Shown here piece by piece: positions 34,908 through 47,476 of a DNA stretch of 64,000 bases (position 1 is its first letter; the number at the start of each line of letters is the position of its first letter). Both the position numbers and the translations under genes were made by a program. The notes under the pieces are model-generated. The model made no database searches, was not told the DNA's origin, and saw nothing but the letters and a program-made list of their open reading frames with translations. The stretch is from assembly GCA_024663395.1 (NCBI GenBank), contig JANFAH010000022.1:186001-250000 (forward strand). Direction: 5' to 3'. Origin of the DNA: Pisolithus tinctorius (lineage: Eukaryota; Basidiomycota; Agaricomycetes; Boletales; Pisolithaceae).

Positions 34908-37158
34908 TTAATACTCTGCCATCATTGGCGACGAACTCTGCTTGCTCATTGCGCTTTGACCGCTGCTTGCAGACCAATAATGGTGGCCGCATGAAATCGG
35001 ACTGGATGCTCCGGAAGCCGGCGGGCGCTCAGGAACCAGGAGCTCGCCGCGCTCACTCACGCGCATCTTCGTTCCCGAACCAGCTGCGGTTGTCCCGATC
35101 CCGGCACTGCCCTCGATGCTACCGCTGGACACCGACAAATAAACGGTGCTTCGAGACGTCCCGGTGCCGCTCCCACTTGGTGCAAGGCTAGGAGGGACCG
35201 ACAACGATAGGCCGGCATGAGAAGGCGATGGCTGCCCGAGTTGTAGCGACGAAAAGTGGAATGCAGACGGGGATTGGCGTGTCCCGGCTTGAACAGCGCC
35301 CATCGAAGATGACGAGGATACCGTCCCCAACATCATGGACGGACATATGGACCCAGCCGTAGACATCGATCCCCGCGTAGAAAAGGACGTCGTACCTGCA
35401 AGCATCGACACCTCCCTCGACCCCAGGCTTTCAATGGTCGACATGCGCCTGACGTACCCACCCATGATAGGAATATATTCATCGTCCTCGCCAGCGGTGG
35501 AGTCTGATCTTGGGCTGTTACTCCCACCGTCGTGAGTATTCCCATCACTCGGTGAAGAAGATGGGTCGTGTAGTATGGTCGGAGGGTAATGATAGCTCTG
35601 ACCGTATATGTGCGAGAGAATCTCGGACTCCGTCGTCGATCGATCGCTTTCCTTGTCTGCATCGCTGTCGTACCCGTGGCCTGTGTCGGCGTTTGCAACT
35701 TCTCTCATAGCCGTGCTGCCAAAATGTGTCTGGTCAGAAATTCCCTCCAGGGTCATTCTCTCTGCAGGAACGGCGAGTCCATTTTGCGAGGCCCACGGGT
35801 GACTCGTATGACGAAGGATCCGGGATCTCGTAGGCGTTCCTTCCTCAGGGACTTGCTGGTTCGCGGCTTCCATTTTGAAATTCATGTTGTCTTCTGCGCT
35901 CGCCCAGGAAGGATAGCGGGAGATGCTCGTCTTCGCATTAGCACTGAAGCTGACACCACTATTTGCTAGCCATGAAGGTGGCATTGCATTATTATTCAAC
36001 AATTTGCCCTTGGATGGGCTGGCCGGCATGCCAGCAGTGAAAGGGACGATTGTGCCGCTAGAGTTTGATCGTGCAAGCGTCGAGTTTGACCTTCCGAGCT
36101 GCTTCTGGCTCGGACGGATGAAGGGAGACGCAAATACATGCTTAAACGTCGACAACGTCGATGATGAGCAGGGTGTTGTATCTGTGGGTGAGGTGTCCTC
36201 GGGGTCCGTGAAGGAAAAGGCTGGCCGGTAGGGTCGACGGTTTCTTTGGGTAGGCGTGTGGTACTGGCTGCTGGTGAGGTGGAACGCATGGGCGACGTAG
36301 ATAAATAATACCTGACAGTTTACGCACGTCATCTTCGAAACGGGAATTAAAGGAAGCAAGGGAACTCACGGTTATAATAGAGGTCACAAGCTGCCTGAGG
36401 GCTGCGGCGATAATCCACACCGTAAATGAGGTGGGGTGGCAACGTGTAGACGGTGTATTCACGGTCGAGATGTACCATGAAAGATCGATATCCCATTTGC
36501 AACGATTATTCGGGTGCCATGCTGCCACAAGGACGAGATTGGTCGTAGAGGCGGAGAGTAAAAGTAGGAGGTAACACGCTCTGAAGAGAAACCGCATGCG
36601 GCTCCATGATCGCACGTGAAGGTGATCATGAAATAGTGGTGATGTAATGGAGAGAATATTTGTGGCAATGGCTACCGCAGATGTGATTCCAAGCGCAAGA
36701 GCGAAAATCCGTTGGGTGTGATCAGAAGCAGTGGCGAAGGCGAGGAAGTAACGGGTTGTCGTGTACGCGCCCCACAAACCTGGCCATGCCACCCATCACT
36801 GTCAGGAATTAATGCAAACGCAAAGAAAAAGATGCGAACCAAAAAGAAATTCGAATGCCACCATGGCAGAACGAAGACGCCCCCGCCGCCTCGCTTTGAT
36901 TTCACGTTCTTCGATGCTTTGGTATTCAGTAGCGTCAATTGGATCGCTTGATAAGTTGACCCCCGAATCCCACGGAGCCCGGGGACCATCAGAATGCATC
37001 GGTTGGCAAGCAATGGAATCCTGGAGCGCAGAAGTGATCGGAGTGCTGATCGGGCTCGTGAGACGTTCAGAGGCAGGAAAAAATGACAGTTCGCTGGAAT
37101 GCAAAGGTCGGTGGTGCTGCTGTTTATCATTCGTGAAGGGAGAATGGAGAGTCGACAT
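34908..37158 (-). CDS. Membrane protein with about four spans and a long Ser-rich tail, function unknown
   Basis: Three exons, 37158-36840, 36779-36370 and 36311-34908, give 710 residues and splice in frame. A 95-residue polar N-terminus precedes hydrophobic segments FEFLFGLWGAYTTTRYFLAF, IFALALGITSAVAIATNILS, FLFRACYLLLLLSASTTNLV and a last one that spans the second splice (LVTSIITV-LFIYVAHAF). About 440 residues of Ser/Gly/Pro-rich sequence follow (RSNSTLARSNSSGTIV, many SSS runs), likely cytoplasmic and phosphorylated. It resembles unnamed mushroom proteins with the same layout. No catalytic motif is visible; a receptor-like role would be a guess. Confidence 0.65.
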
Positions 37159-37755
37159 GATAATGCGTGAAGGTCGTCAGAATACCGAACAGAGATTTTG
37201 TGCACTAGCAGAGGTTCAAGTCGTGTTTGGTTTGAGCACACTGAGTTCACCACCAAGGTTGGTTAGAAAGAGACCCAAGTCTATTTGTTCGCTTGGACAC
37301 TGGACACGTAAGGGTATGAGACAGCATCACTTTAAGCTTGACAGTCGAAAAATTGCCGGGGTAAATCGCAAGATAATAATGAACTTTACCTGCTGATTGT
37401 CCATATAAAAGGAGCTCTCACAATAAAACAAACCGAGGTGATAAAAATGAAATACCCTCAGTTGAGGTGTTCTGAGAGCAGGTCTGAGGATGCTTGACGG
37501 TATTTCAAGATTTGAGCAGACTTGATTAACCGCGTATGATGTCTTCGCGCCAGAAGCCAACCAGAAGCACCCCATCACAAGCGCAGATAACGAAAGCCAT
37601 AACGTAATTGATGGGACCCTTCAATATATCAATTTGCACCGAGGGGGCAATATTGTATGTACTACTACGAGCATTCCCAAGTATGAATGAAACTATCATC
37701 CAGCCAACTCGAATCATCGCAGCCAGTTCCAAAGTCGTATAGCGAAGCGCATCAT
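37159..37755. other. Intergenic region between tandem minus-strand genes
   Basis: It lies between the FES1 stop and the membrane-protein start and should hold the latter's promoter. No gene is seen. Confidence 0.5.
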
Positions 37756-39093
37756 TCACGCGATCGCACTCTTCAGTTGAGTAAACTCTTCCCTACTTAG
37801 CCCGAGAGAGTCGCCTGATCGCTCGGCACCACCAAAAAAGCCGCGCAGCGCGTGTCTCTGAGCATCAGAGAACGTCCCGCCGCACTGCACGGAGAAAGTG
37901 TGTAGTATTCTGGATAGGCCACAAATCACGGTTATATCCCCCTCTGTAGCGTGAATATAGCAACGCAACTAACCTAACGAGATTCTCTTGGAATTCCGTG
38001 TCTCTCTCCCATTCTCCATCTGCCCCGAATGGTACGGGGTCTGCTAGTGCGGAGATCAAAGCATCCATCAGTGATGAGCCCTCGGACTTGCATTCCTTTT
38101 GCAATGCTTCCATTGTAGCAGCTGTAGTCGACGCTGACTCTGGATCCGAGACCATTGATGCATGCGAGTTTGGGTGCACCGGCGCACTCGCACTCTGAGG
38201 TGTATGCATTCGGGAAGGACCGTCAAATGTCCCCGCAGTTGTCGGCATCAGCAGAGTGTTGAGGAGAAACGCTGCCTTGCGTCGAACATTAACGTCTGAA
38301 TCTGTGGTGGTGTATGGTTGACAGCCTCTCCTAACCTGCTAGTGGCAACATACCTTCCAACGCAGTGCGAAAAGTAAGCCATCCGCCCGTCGCATTTAAT
38401 TGACGGACTGCTTGTGCGTTATGCTTGAGCAGGCCAGATAGCGCGTACATGGCTTTCGAGCGGGTTTTTGCGGAGTTACTGGACGGGGACAGTGAGGATA
38501 GTATCACAGGCAGCGGATCAAGAGCCAAATACTGGATCAGAAAGAGACAATGGGGTGAGAGTTGTCAGTAGCGCCACTGACGAGACAGTCAAGTACTTAC
38601 TGTAAGCTGGGCTGCGGGATTATTTTGTACTGCGGTTCCTATTACCCACAGAGTCTGCATCTTAAGTGGGTCCGTTGTGCTCGCCGTGCTCAAAAGACCA
38701 TGCAGGGGTTCCCACATGTTTAGCTTCTTTAGATCTGCAAGGAAATTGAGATCGAAATTCGGTCCGACGACCGGCAGAACAGATGCACGGTACCGTTGGC
38801 ATTATCGATACTCTCCACAAGCTGGGCAGTAAATTTTTTTAGTAGGGTGCCTCCACCTTGACCACGTTTACCCCCTGATTGGAAGTGCGTACCATTTCAA
38901 GGTCATCCAAAGCAGTGATCCGTGTGTCCTCATCTTTGGATGGGTCTGTGGCGATTTGAATTGCTTCTTTCATCAGCTGTGCATCAGGCTTCCCTAGAAT
39001 GTAGTCTACGAGCCCCGGGTCGACGTCTGTTCGTTGTGATGGAGCAGATGAGTTCCCCGAGTTTTCGACACTCCATCGTAGGAGGGACTGCAT
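37756..39093 (-). CDS. FES1: Fes1, Hsp70 nucleotide exchange factor
   Basis: Fes1 (HspBP1 family) releases ADP from cytosolic Hsp70 so that misfolded clients can be handed on for degradation. Six exons: 39093-38893, 38821-38794, 38734-38601, 38531-38354, 38301-37974, 37909-37756, together 340 residues and in frame throughout. The start MQSLLRWSVENS is the family signature, followed by DPGLVDYILGKPDAQLMKEA, ALDDLEM, LNMWEPLHGLL, the armadillo-type helical repeats (MQTLWVIGTAVQNNPAAQ, KTRSKAMYALSGLLKHN, VRRKAAFLLNTLL) and a C-terminal VQCGGTFSDAQRHALRGF. Exon 2 is only 28 nt. The length fits fungal Fes1. The gene is divergent from the membrane-protein gene at 40070. Confidence 0.93.
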
Positions 39094-40069
39094 TTTGCTA
39101 ACGTGCAGGCTGGAGATTAAATGAAGAAAATGGATTAATAAAGTTACTTTCCAACCGCAGAGCCAGGCGATGGCGGTGGTGCTCAACAAGTGTAGTGCAT
39201 TGATTGACGGGAAACTACGAGAATTATCTTCAGGGGATAAGATAGCACCTCGGCAAACTCAGCAATTGAAGCGGAGATCAAATATGTCTTCGAATAAATT
39301 TCTTTTGTCATACAGCTAGCCTGCAAATTGCCTGTTGACCGCCTTCGTATGCGAACCTGCGGTGAGTCTCGCGTTCATATTACCCCTCGTATGATGACCG
39401 TCAAAATACCATACGTTTTACCACATTCCGAACATATATGTGGATGTCCAAATCGATTTCAGCCTTGTCTGATTCTTCCATTGGTTTTCTCCAGCTATTT
39501 ATCCAAATGCTGACATTTTATTTCTCAGATTGGACTCCCACCGCTAACTCGTAAGAATGTGTGAGTACTGTGCTCGTTTTTGTCTTTTCTTTTTGGTTCT
39601 TGGATGAAATTTATTCGATGGGCGGACGGAACGTTGTCTTTCTACCGAGTCTCCTGGTGTACAAATTGGAGATGAAAGATTAACTTGTTGAAATGCATCG
39701 ATATCTGATCATCTTTACCGCTTGTCTTGTCTTGTCTCGTGTACTCATCTAGCCTGTCACAGAGATTCGCCTGCAAGGTGATATGGATAGCATCCGTTTA
39801 TCTTTCACAGTTTCTCAGCGTTCTCTCCACTCATTACCGCGATCTGGTCCGTGGGTTTACGGTAACGAGGCTTCCGTGTTCAACATGTTTTGCCTTGCAC
39901 GAACCGTCTGTGCTTCTCATTGGCTGTTCAGACGGGGCGGTACGGGCACGTCTCGCATGCGTTCGAGCGGTACACCGCTTCAAGAAGGGCAGGCGTAGTA
40001 GTACATACATTTAGACGAATATTTGTAGTGTGGCCTCGAGACTGTCATCGTTCTCTACCTGAAGTACAA
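39094..40069. other. Divergent promoter region (FES1 / membrane protein)
   Basis: 976 bp between two outward-facing genes. CT-rich stretches lie before the plus-strand gene (39570-39760). No Hsf1-type GAA/TTC triplet array is obvious. No gene is seen. Confidence 0.4.
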
Positions 40070-41685
40070 ATGCATAGAAGAGTCGCTCAGACAGTCGCAG
40101 CCGTCTTGCCGCAAACCTACTATGGATGGGACAGCCTAAGGGACCCCAGTCGAGTTACCAATGAAGTATTCTACGCGCCCGACAGACCTAGGCCTTCTGA
40201 AAGCAGTCGGCGAGGCACGTCAAGTAGTGACTACCACAGCGATCACGACGACCATTCCGACACTGGGAGAGCCCAGTGGAGGCGTATGGACTCGCACGGC
40301 GAGAGTATCCTAAGCGGCTTAAGCGACGACGAACACGATCACAGGATGAGGGGCAGTCCCGAGAGCCTCAGGCGCGGTAGCTCGCTTTGCAGGGTGGCAG
40401 AGGAGGATAATGCTGAGGTATCGCGGGACCAGGCATACGACTCCGACTATGACGCTGCTGACGTCGACGAGGCGTTGGAATGGGAGTTGGAGGAGAACGG
40501 CCTATACCTTGGTGGGTTTCCCTGCCAGTATACCAGTTTTGCCTGCCAACTCTCGAAACAGGGTCATACAAGCGATTGCTTGCAATGTATACCATGGTGC
40601 CGTTGACGGCGCTGACCACCTTCGTTGTCATCGTGCTCCTCCCATGGTTATGCTGGCCCGATTCAACGCCTTCTCGTTATCCTTACTACTCCCCGTCGCC
40701 AATTCCAGAACTTGCGTTGTCCTCCGCAATGTTTAGTCTGGCTTATCTCCTCCGAGTTCCACTTTATTCTGTTTCCCTGCACCTGCTGCGACCCAGTTTC
40801 GCATGTCTCGTATCCACGTTCTTGAGCATTGTGGTTGTCAATCTCTTACGCCTTATGTCCCTCATCGTTCTCGAGGTCCGCCACAATATGAAGTACCCCA
40901 CGCCAACATGGCAAGATCCATCCTTCCGTACAGTTTGGTGGCTTTCACTGAATGTTGCCGAAGTCTTGGTGGCAGTCGCGCAAAACTACCAGGGTATCTC
41001 TCTTTACCGAGATGTCATGGTTCCTCGAGGAAGGGAGCATGAGTTCTTGGAAAGGTTAAAGCAAAACCCGTCAAGTCCGATACCGGCGTCTAATGGCCAC
41101 GCTTACGATTGGAGGGATCGTGTGCGCACATTCCCTGAGCAGCCTGTCGATCCGGAAGCTGAAGGCCTGCAAACTGATGAGCCGCACCCAAATGCAACTG
41201 CTCTCACATCACAAATCGATAAGGACTTTGACACACTCATGGCCGTTAAAGCCCGCGAGGAGCTAGAAGAACTTTACGGTGTCGCAGTCGTCGTGAGTTT
41301 TTCAGAGTTAACTGATGTCTGTTTCTTCTCCCGCTAATTGAATGATTGCGACTTCCAGAAAATTCCAGTTTTCATCGCATGCCTGCAGAGGTTCAACTCT
41401 ATCATCCTTTCTCTCGGGCTTAACCTTCTCTTATCGGCTGCATTTCTTCGGTCAACTCTCTCCATCCCAGCCTCGGATATTGGACGAGTGCATCTCGACG
41501 TCTTCTCACATTCTTCCCTTATCGTCGCATTTCCCGTTGTCTTGGTTATTCACACGTCGCTCGCATCCCTTTATACTCCCACCGTACTTCCTCGCATTGG
41601 CGTGCACACAGCTGCATACGTGGGTGTGCTCGTAAGCCTTATGTCTTTCTTCGCCGGTCTGGCGGTATGGGGTGCCCTGTCATAG
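40070..41685 (+). CDS. Multi-pass membrane protein, function unknown
   Basis: Three exons, 40070-40511, 40562-41292 and 41359-41685, give 499 residues and splice in frame (introns of 50 and 66 nt). About 145 polar, Ser/Asp/Arg-rich residues come first. Hydrophobic segments follow at PLTALTTFVVIVLLPWLCWP, FSLAYLLRVPLYSVSLHLLR, FLSIVVVNLLRLMSLIVLEV and WWLSLNVAEVLVAVAQNY, then a charged loop of about 90 residues and three more (FNSIILSLGLNLLLSAAFLR, SLIVAFPVVLVIHTSLASLY, HTAAYVGVLVSLMSFFAGLA). Seven spans are likely. I believe it belongs to a conserved fungal family but cannot name it. Confidence 0.65.
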
Positions 41686-42110
41686 AACGATCGGGCCGGT
41701 CCCAGGAACCTGAAAATGGGTGACTGTTCCTGGAGTTCTATTGGTTTTGCTTTTATCGTTGGTTTGGATATACATGCATTTTCCCTCTTGCTTTTTGGCA
41801 TGCTACGATGCGACTTGTGTTGTCTTAGTATGGGACTTTGTATCTTGTTTCATCTATCCAGAATTTTGTTGGCACCTGTTATCCGAAGCGTGACCATATC
41901 ATTTTTTAGTGCCGTTGCGTGGGTTATCCTCCGCTTGCGTCCTCCCAATGTGGTACTTTTAAAAATCCAGAGAAGCAGTAACATGCGCTCAGCTGGTCTG
42001 TACCTGATGTCAACCATCGTATTTCTTATCCATACAGCGATGTCCTATCCGGGAGATAAATGCAGTGTAAATCTGATATTATACAGGTGGATCTTGCAGT
42101 TGGTCCGTCA
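41686..42110. other. Convergent intergenic region
   Basis: The 3' ends of the membrane-protein gene and GPHR face each other over 425 bp. T-rich sequence suits 3' untranslated regions. No separate gene. Confidence 0.5.
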
Positions 42111-44104
42111 TTACAGGTCCATTTCATTTTCACCAAAAAATCCCCCTGCCCAGCGAACCAGTGCGCATCCCCCTGCACCAGCGAGGAACGACCAGTCGAA
42201 AAGTCCCCCAAATAGTGTGTATTCCGGAAGAGTAGAAAGGAGATTAATTTCGACGGCATCAGGAGATGCGCTTGTGGGGGTATCAGCGGCTGCTGATGGA
42301 GGAAACATGGTGCGCAGTTGAACCACTGTCGAAAGGAGGTATATGCCCTTGTGATGAAAGGATGGGGTAAGTCGCTTTCACTGATCGAATGGAAGAACAC
42401 ACCATCAGCTGAGCGAGGACAAGCAGCATCAATGAGGCTGACATGCTACGGGAGGTTATTCGGAAGACCTAAAAGAGACAGAAGAAGGCACGTTTAACGG
42501 AATGGAACATTGTTACCATATGGAATTGCTCACTCTCATTACCCCCATCAGCACCACGCGGATGCTGCTGAGGATGATCACTCCGACGAGCGCCAGACTG
42601 ATTTGTCTCGAAAGAGACGGTACATCTATTCCAGGTGCTCGGCGTGCGCCATCAAAAGGTAGCAGTGACAGCAGGTACGCGAGAACATGTGCGATTACAT
42701 CCCCATAGGACGATGAGCCGACAGTTGAAGATGGCGGAGATAGGAGGTTGATCGCGGACTAGGGAGCATGTGAGCAGAACGGACATCAGGTGGAGTGGCA
42801 TCGGATGTATTACACTGCAAACACGGCACACGCAGTACACCGCCCAAGTCCTACCAAGCCATTTACCACGAAATGACTCGGAAAATTCTGCGGTCTCTCG
42901 ATGGCGCTTGAGGGTGGAAATGCGGGATGCCATTTGCGACTCCAATGCTTGCAAGCCAATGATTTCTTGTTGTAGAGAATCGCGGTCTGGTGGGTGGGGA
43001 CCATATGGATTCACACGTCATACGTTTCAAAAAAAGGGGGGGAGAATCGACTCACGGGTATCGCGCTTAAATGTCAAACGTGATGTCCATGTTTCATTCG
43101 TTTGTGGCTGGGTTGAATTTAGGGGGACAACAAGGCCAGGAAGCATTGTGGATGTCAAACCTTGGATGGGGAGTACTCATAAAGATCTTGCGTGCGTTCA
43201 CGTAAATCAGACTTGACTCGTTCGAGAGCAACCTCAGCAGAAGCAATTGAAGACGGGGAAGCGATTGATCTACCGATATTAAATCACTGTTGGGAGAGCA
43301 ATAGCACGAGACCACTTACGTCTTGCGAGCGAATGCACTCCATGCCCCATTAACAGAACCCAAACCTGAAAGAAGTCCGAGGATCGTTGTGCCAAGTACA
43401 ACGAGTCGCGCGGTTGTCGCCGTCAGGGGGTTGTGTGACGTCAAATCCGGCGGGAGAGGAATGAAGGACAGGACGAAGACAAAAGCTGCAACAGGTAATA
43501 AAAATGTTATGGCACGGAAGTTGAAAAGGCCCGGTGTTTCTGTGGGGCGAATGGGGGTGAGATCTGCTCAGACATTGATCCATGGTACAATTGGACATAC
43601 CCGTCCGGTAGGTAAGAACCATGGAAAACGAGGCAGGCACCAGGACGGTAATCGTACCTAGCAAGAACAGAAGTGAAGCTTTCCAGCTGTACAACCTAGC
43701 CCTGGAAGATCACATGTCCAATCAGCGTACGACACACCTCCCCATGCAGCTGGGTACTTGCTGCGGATTTAGGACGCCAAACCCTTGGCACATCAGCATG
43801 GCGAAAAGGACGCAGCATTCGACGAAGCAAACAGAGAAGCATGATTGAGCAAGGACCGAGTGCCACGAATACTTAGCTGGATTCGATTTCGGTGTGGTGG
43901 CAGATTGTGGGAGGCCACTGCTGGGATCCTGGAGCTGAGGTGCAAGCTGCTGCAAGCCACTGTACAGCCGCTTCTGCAGAAACACACGGCAGACTGTGAA
44001 GAGTCCTATGCTGTAGGAACACGCTCAGAAAACTTGACACCCTGCTCATGAGCACAGGAGACTGACCTCAGAGTAAAGACCACCAAGAGATCGACGGACA
44101 ACAT
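42111..44104 (-). CDS. GPHR: Golgi pH regulator / ABA-GPCR-like membrane protein
   Basis: GPHR-family proteins are multi-pass anion channels of the Golgi and ER. The start is at ATG 44104 (MLSVDLLVVFTL); a GTCAGT...CTACAG intron joins it to IGLFTVCRVFLQKRLYSGLQ. Later exons contain SVCFVECCVLFAMLMCQGFG, VVLGTTILGLLSGFGSVNGA, the coiled segment ending RHRETAEFSESFRGKWLGRT-WAVYCVCRV (the central GPHR signature), VPSLSRQISLALVGVIIL..RVVLMGVMR, exon 42468-42403 (VFRITSRSMSASLMLLVLAQ) and the last exon 42347-42111 (YLLSTVVQLRTMFPP, NLLSTLPEYTLFGGLFDWSF). About eight spans. I did not resolve every internal exon border between 42.5 and 43.9 kb. Confidence 0.85.
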
Positions 44105-44254
44105 GGGACCAGACAACGTGCTAACCCCAACCCAGTAATAGGGTTAGCTGAAAAGATATTAGGGTTAGTCACATGTTTCCAAGCCCGTTATTGGCGGACA
44201 GCCACTCGACTAGTGCCGAAGCTCCCGCCACGCAGACAACACTGCACCGCGACA
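44105..44254. promoter_or_regulatory. 150-bp bidirectional promoter of GPHR and AKR1, with telobox-like motifs
   Basis: The two start codons point away from each other. The space holds CTAACCCCAACCC (44121-44133) and two TAGGGTTAG motifs (44139-44147 and 44160-44168), which match the telomere-repeat-like box recognised by Myb-type general regulators in several eukaryotes. Function here is inferred. Confidence 0.55.
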
Positions 44255-46980
44255 ATGAATGAGCAAGGGCAAGGCCAGAAGGGCGAACCCACGGCAAAGG
44301 TAGACACCGAACAGGCATCGGCAACGGACCTCTCGTTTGCCCGTCCGACGCAGCCAGTAGCGGTGCGGAGCGACTCCTCTGCATCGAGAGTTCGTATACA
44401 CTCATGACGTTTTCAGACCGAGATTATTGCGGCGGCGCAGCGAGGTGACCTTGCTACCATCCGAGATCTGGTCGAATCCGGAAAAGCAACCGTCAATGAT
44501 AGAGATAGTCAAAACGTGTAAGTCTTCGACCTTCAATTACACCATCGTCATTTATACACTCCCCCCTAGTACGCCTCTCCATTGGGCAGCGATCAACGCG
44601 CAGCTGGCTACTTGTCGTTACCTCATAGAGCAAGGTGCAGAAGTGGATGCGGTTGGGGGCGATTTACAAGCTACCCCTTTGCAGTGGGCTGCACGAAACG
44701 GGTACCTCTACGTGATCCATCTCCTGATATCCCGTAACGCAGATCCAAATTTCACTGACACCCAAGGGTACAATGCTCTCCACCTTGTTACCCATTCATC
44801 CTCCGTCATGCCGCTGCTATACCTTCTTCACCAACCCGTTAACGTTGATTCTCGTGATATGCAGGGACACACGCCTTTGATGTGGGCCGCTTACCAGGGT
44901 GATGCATTGTCCGTCGACTTACTGCTGAAGCACGGCGCAAACCCGAATCTTAAAGACGATGTCGGCCTATCGCCGTTGCACTGGGCTGTTGTTAGAGGCA
45001 ACAGAGCTATTCTTCGCCGACTTGTAGAGATAGGAGCCGATATCCATGCAAAAGACGCCGAGGGTCGCACTCCTAGAGACATGGCTGTCGAACTCAAAAG
45101 CTTCGGTGCCTGGAAGCGTTCCATGGAGGAGGGTGGTATGAATGAATTCGGTGTCAAGAAGGCAAAGCCTTTGAGTGAGGTAGGTCCTGTTTATTAGTGC
45201 AAAGTCTTCTCTGACGCTGGCCCTAGAGAAATACTCGTGTTGCAATTTTTGTCTTGCCTGCGCTATTCCTCTATATCATATTTACCACCTTGTCAATCTT
45301 GCCATGGTATACTGGAATGGTACTGGCTATGGCGGAATTTTTCGCTCTTCATCATGTGAGTTATTTCTTTGCTACGGGATACGGTTTAATGTCTTCTCGA
45401 GCAGATCGTTACCCGTGTACTTTTGAACAAAGATTCGTACGTGGAGACTGTTAACCAAAGTCCATATTTCGCGGGTATCATCGCCGGTTCCATGATATGG
45501 GTTGGTTATGCTTGGCTCACAAGATTAGTTACACGTAAGCCTACTTACTGTTAAGTGCTAGGGTGTGCGACTTATTTATTCGATCAGAGCCTCCAAACCA
45601 CCCGTTCGTCCATCTGGCATTCGCACTGAATATGGGGCTTTGTGTGTATAATTTCTTCCGAGCGATTATGCTCGATCCTGGTACATGTCCTCGTCCAGTC
45701 AATGATGGAGAGCTCAAGGCTGTAAGCTGTTCCGTTTCTTAAACCTATGATCATATCATTGGCTTGGTATTGTCGCAGATCATTGAGGACCTCGCTTCGG
45801 AAGGGCGACTTAATGGTCAAACATTCTGCATACAATGCATGGTATGTCGTAGGTGTCGCTGCCGCCACTTCAGGATTCCTCAGTTATTTCCTCCAGGCAA
45901 AGAAACCTCTTCGCTCAAAGCATTGTCGTATGTGCGATCGGTGTGTGGCTAGAAGTGATCAGTAAGTTTCTGGAGTTGTAGCTGTTTTTACCATTTTACA
46001 TACCATCCACAGCCATTGTCCCTGGATATGGAATTGTGGTGTGTACCTACTATGACTTCAATCACTCAACTTCTCACATTTACTTTCAGTCGGCTCTAAC
46101 AATCACCGACAATTCCTCATGTTCGTCACTACGTTAGTCACGGGCATTATCCTTTTCGACTATTTGACCTATGAGTGTAAGTCCACCGAACCAACGAAAT
46201 CTCGCCACCCTGCTTACTCCCTCTCATACAGTCTATGCGTCTGCCACCGCTCCGGACAATATTGCGGCTGATTGCTCTCCTATTTTCTGTGTACCTGCAG
46301 CGATCGATTCCTTCCTTCTCTCGGTGTCGCTGTGGTCCACTTTGCAATTGACCTGGACTTCAGTTCTTTTGCTCACACAATTCTGGCAAGTTGCTCGCCA
46401 GCTTACAACTCTCGAAGTGTCCAACCTTGGTCGCTTTGGATCCATGGGTGGTCGCGGTGGTCTGGCGGCTGGCAGCGGAGCCACTGGCATTCAAATGGGT
46501 CATCGTCACCACCACGCGGTGAACAATGACCGAGGAGACGAAGAGAGTGAAGGCGAGGGGGAACCCAAACATCGACACCATCATGTGGGGTTATGTAAAG
46601 CACTTTCAGCTCCAGGAACTTGTGGAGCATTTCTCCTCAACCTTGTTGGACTGGATCGTTTTACCCGCGGTCGTGCTGCTCACGGTCTAGCCCTCGGGTC
46701 TTCTTCTGCTCGTGCCCGGAATCCATTCGACCTTGGGTTGGTCCGCAATTGTCGAGACTTCTGGACGATGGGGAAGGAAGTGGGGGTGGATTATGGACAG
46801 GTATACGATGTACCTCCTGAAGGATTCGAGGAGGGGAAAAGGAAGAGAGATGCCGAACGGGGCGAATTTGAGCGTGACCACGACGGTGGAAGTAGAAGTA
46901 AGAGGCTTCTTGCAAAACTTGGTTTGAGGATGACAACCAGTTCGAGCCGGAGAGGTTACGAACCACTCAGCCAAGTGTAA
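44255..46980 (+). CDS. AKR1: Akr1, ankyrin-repeat DHHC palmitoyltransferase
   Basis: Akr1 adds palmitate to cysteines of client proteins at the Golgi. Eleven exons: 44255-44362, 44417-44517, 44570-45179, 45227-45355, 45405-45534, 45588-45721, 45779-45841, 45897-45961, 46013-46038, 46090-46176, 46232-46980; 733 residues, in frame throughout. About six ankyrin repeats ([80 protein letters not shown]) precede two membrane segments, the Cys-rich DHHC domain ([34 protein letters not shown] split by intron 8), two more spans, and a soluble tail with a His-rich segment ([15 protein letters not shown]). The 26-nt exon 9 encodes the tail of the catalytic motif. The catalytic DHHC is intact. Confidence 0.95.
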
Positions 46981-47476
46981 CTTACTTTCCCAATGTTCGC
47001 TGGTTTTCTTATACCTTGCGTCCGGTGTGTACACTATCCTGAATTCCTGTCTTATGTAAATTGATCTATAATACCTTTTGTAAACTGTGGAGTTTCTGCA
47101 CCTAGACTATGTAAAGCATGCAAGTTTGGTCAGACATTTTGTAACTGACTGCACAATTATGCAAACCCCAAGTCATCAGTGCACTACAGACAATGGAGAA
47201 GGCTTTGAACTTTGTCCCTCTCAGAATTTTTGTAATTATAATTTTAGAGTTAAGCTGTGGATTTCTGACAAGTTTTCCTGTCTTAAATATTGTTGGCCAT
47301 GTGGTGAAACTAACTAGAGGGAATGCTGTTTCCACCATCAAAACAATTTTCATCTAAATCTGAATCTGTTGAGTTGGGAATCATGATGTGACATTGGTCA
47401 ATCCTTACTAATCACAGGCATTACCACTATTGTTTAGATGCTAAGAAATACAAACTCATGTGTTGCAATGTAAAGA
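46981..47476. other. Convergent intergenic region; CpG content drops here
   Basis: It lies between the AKR1 3' end and the receptor 3' end. CpG dinucleotides are common up to about 47030 and almost absent after it. No gene is seen. Confidence 0.5.
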
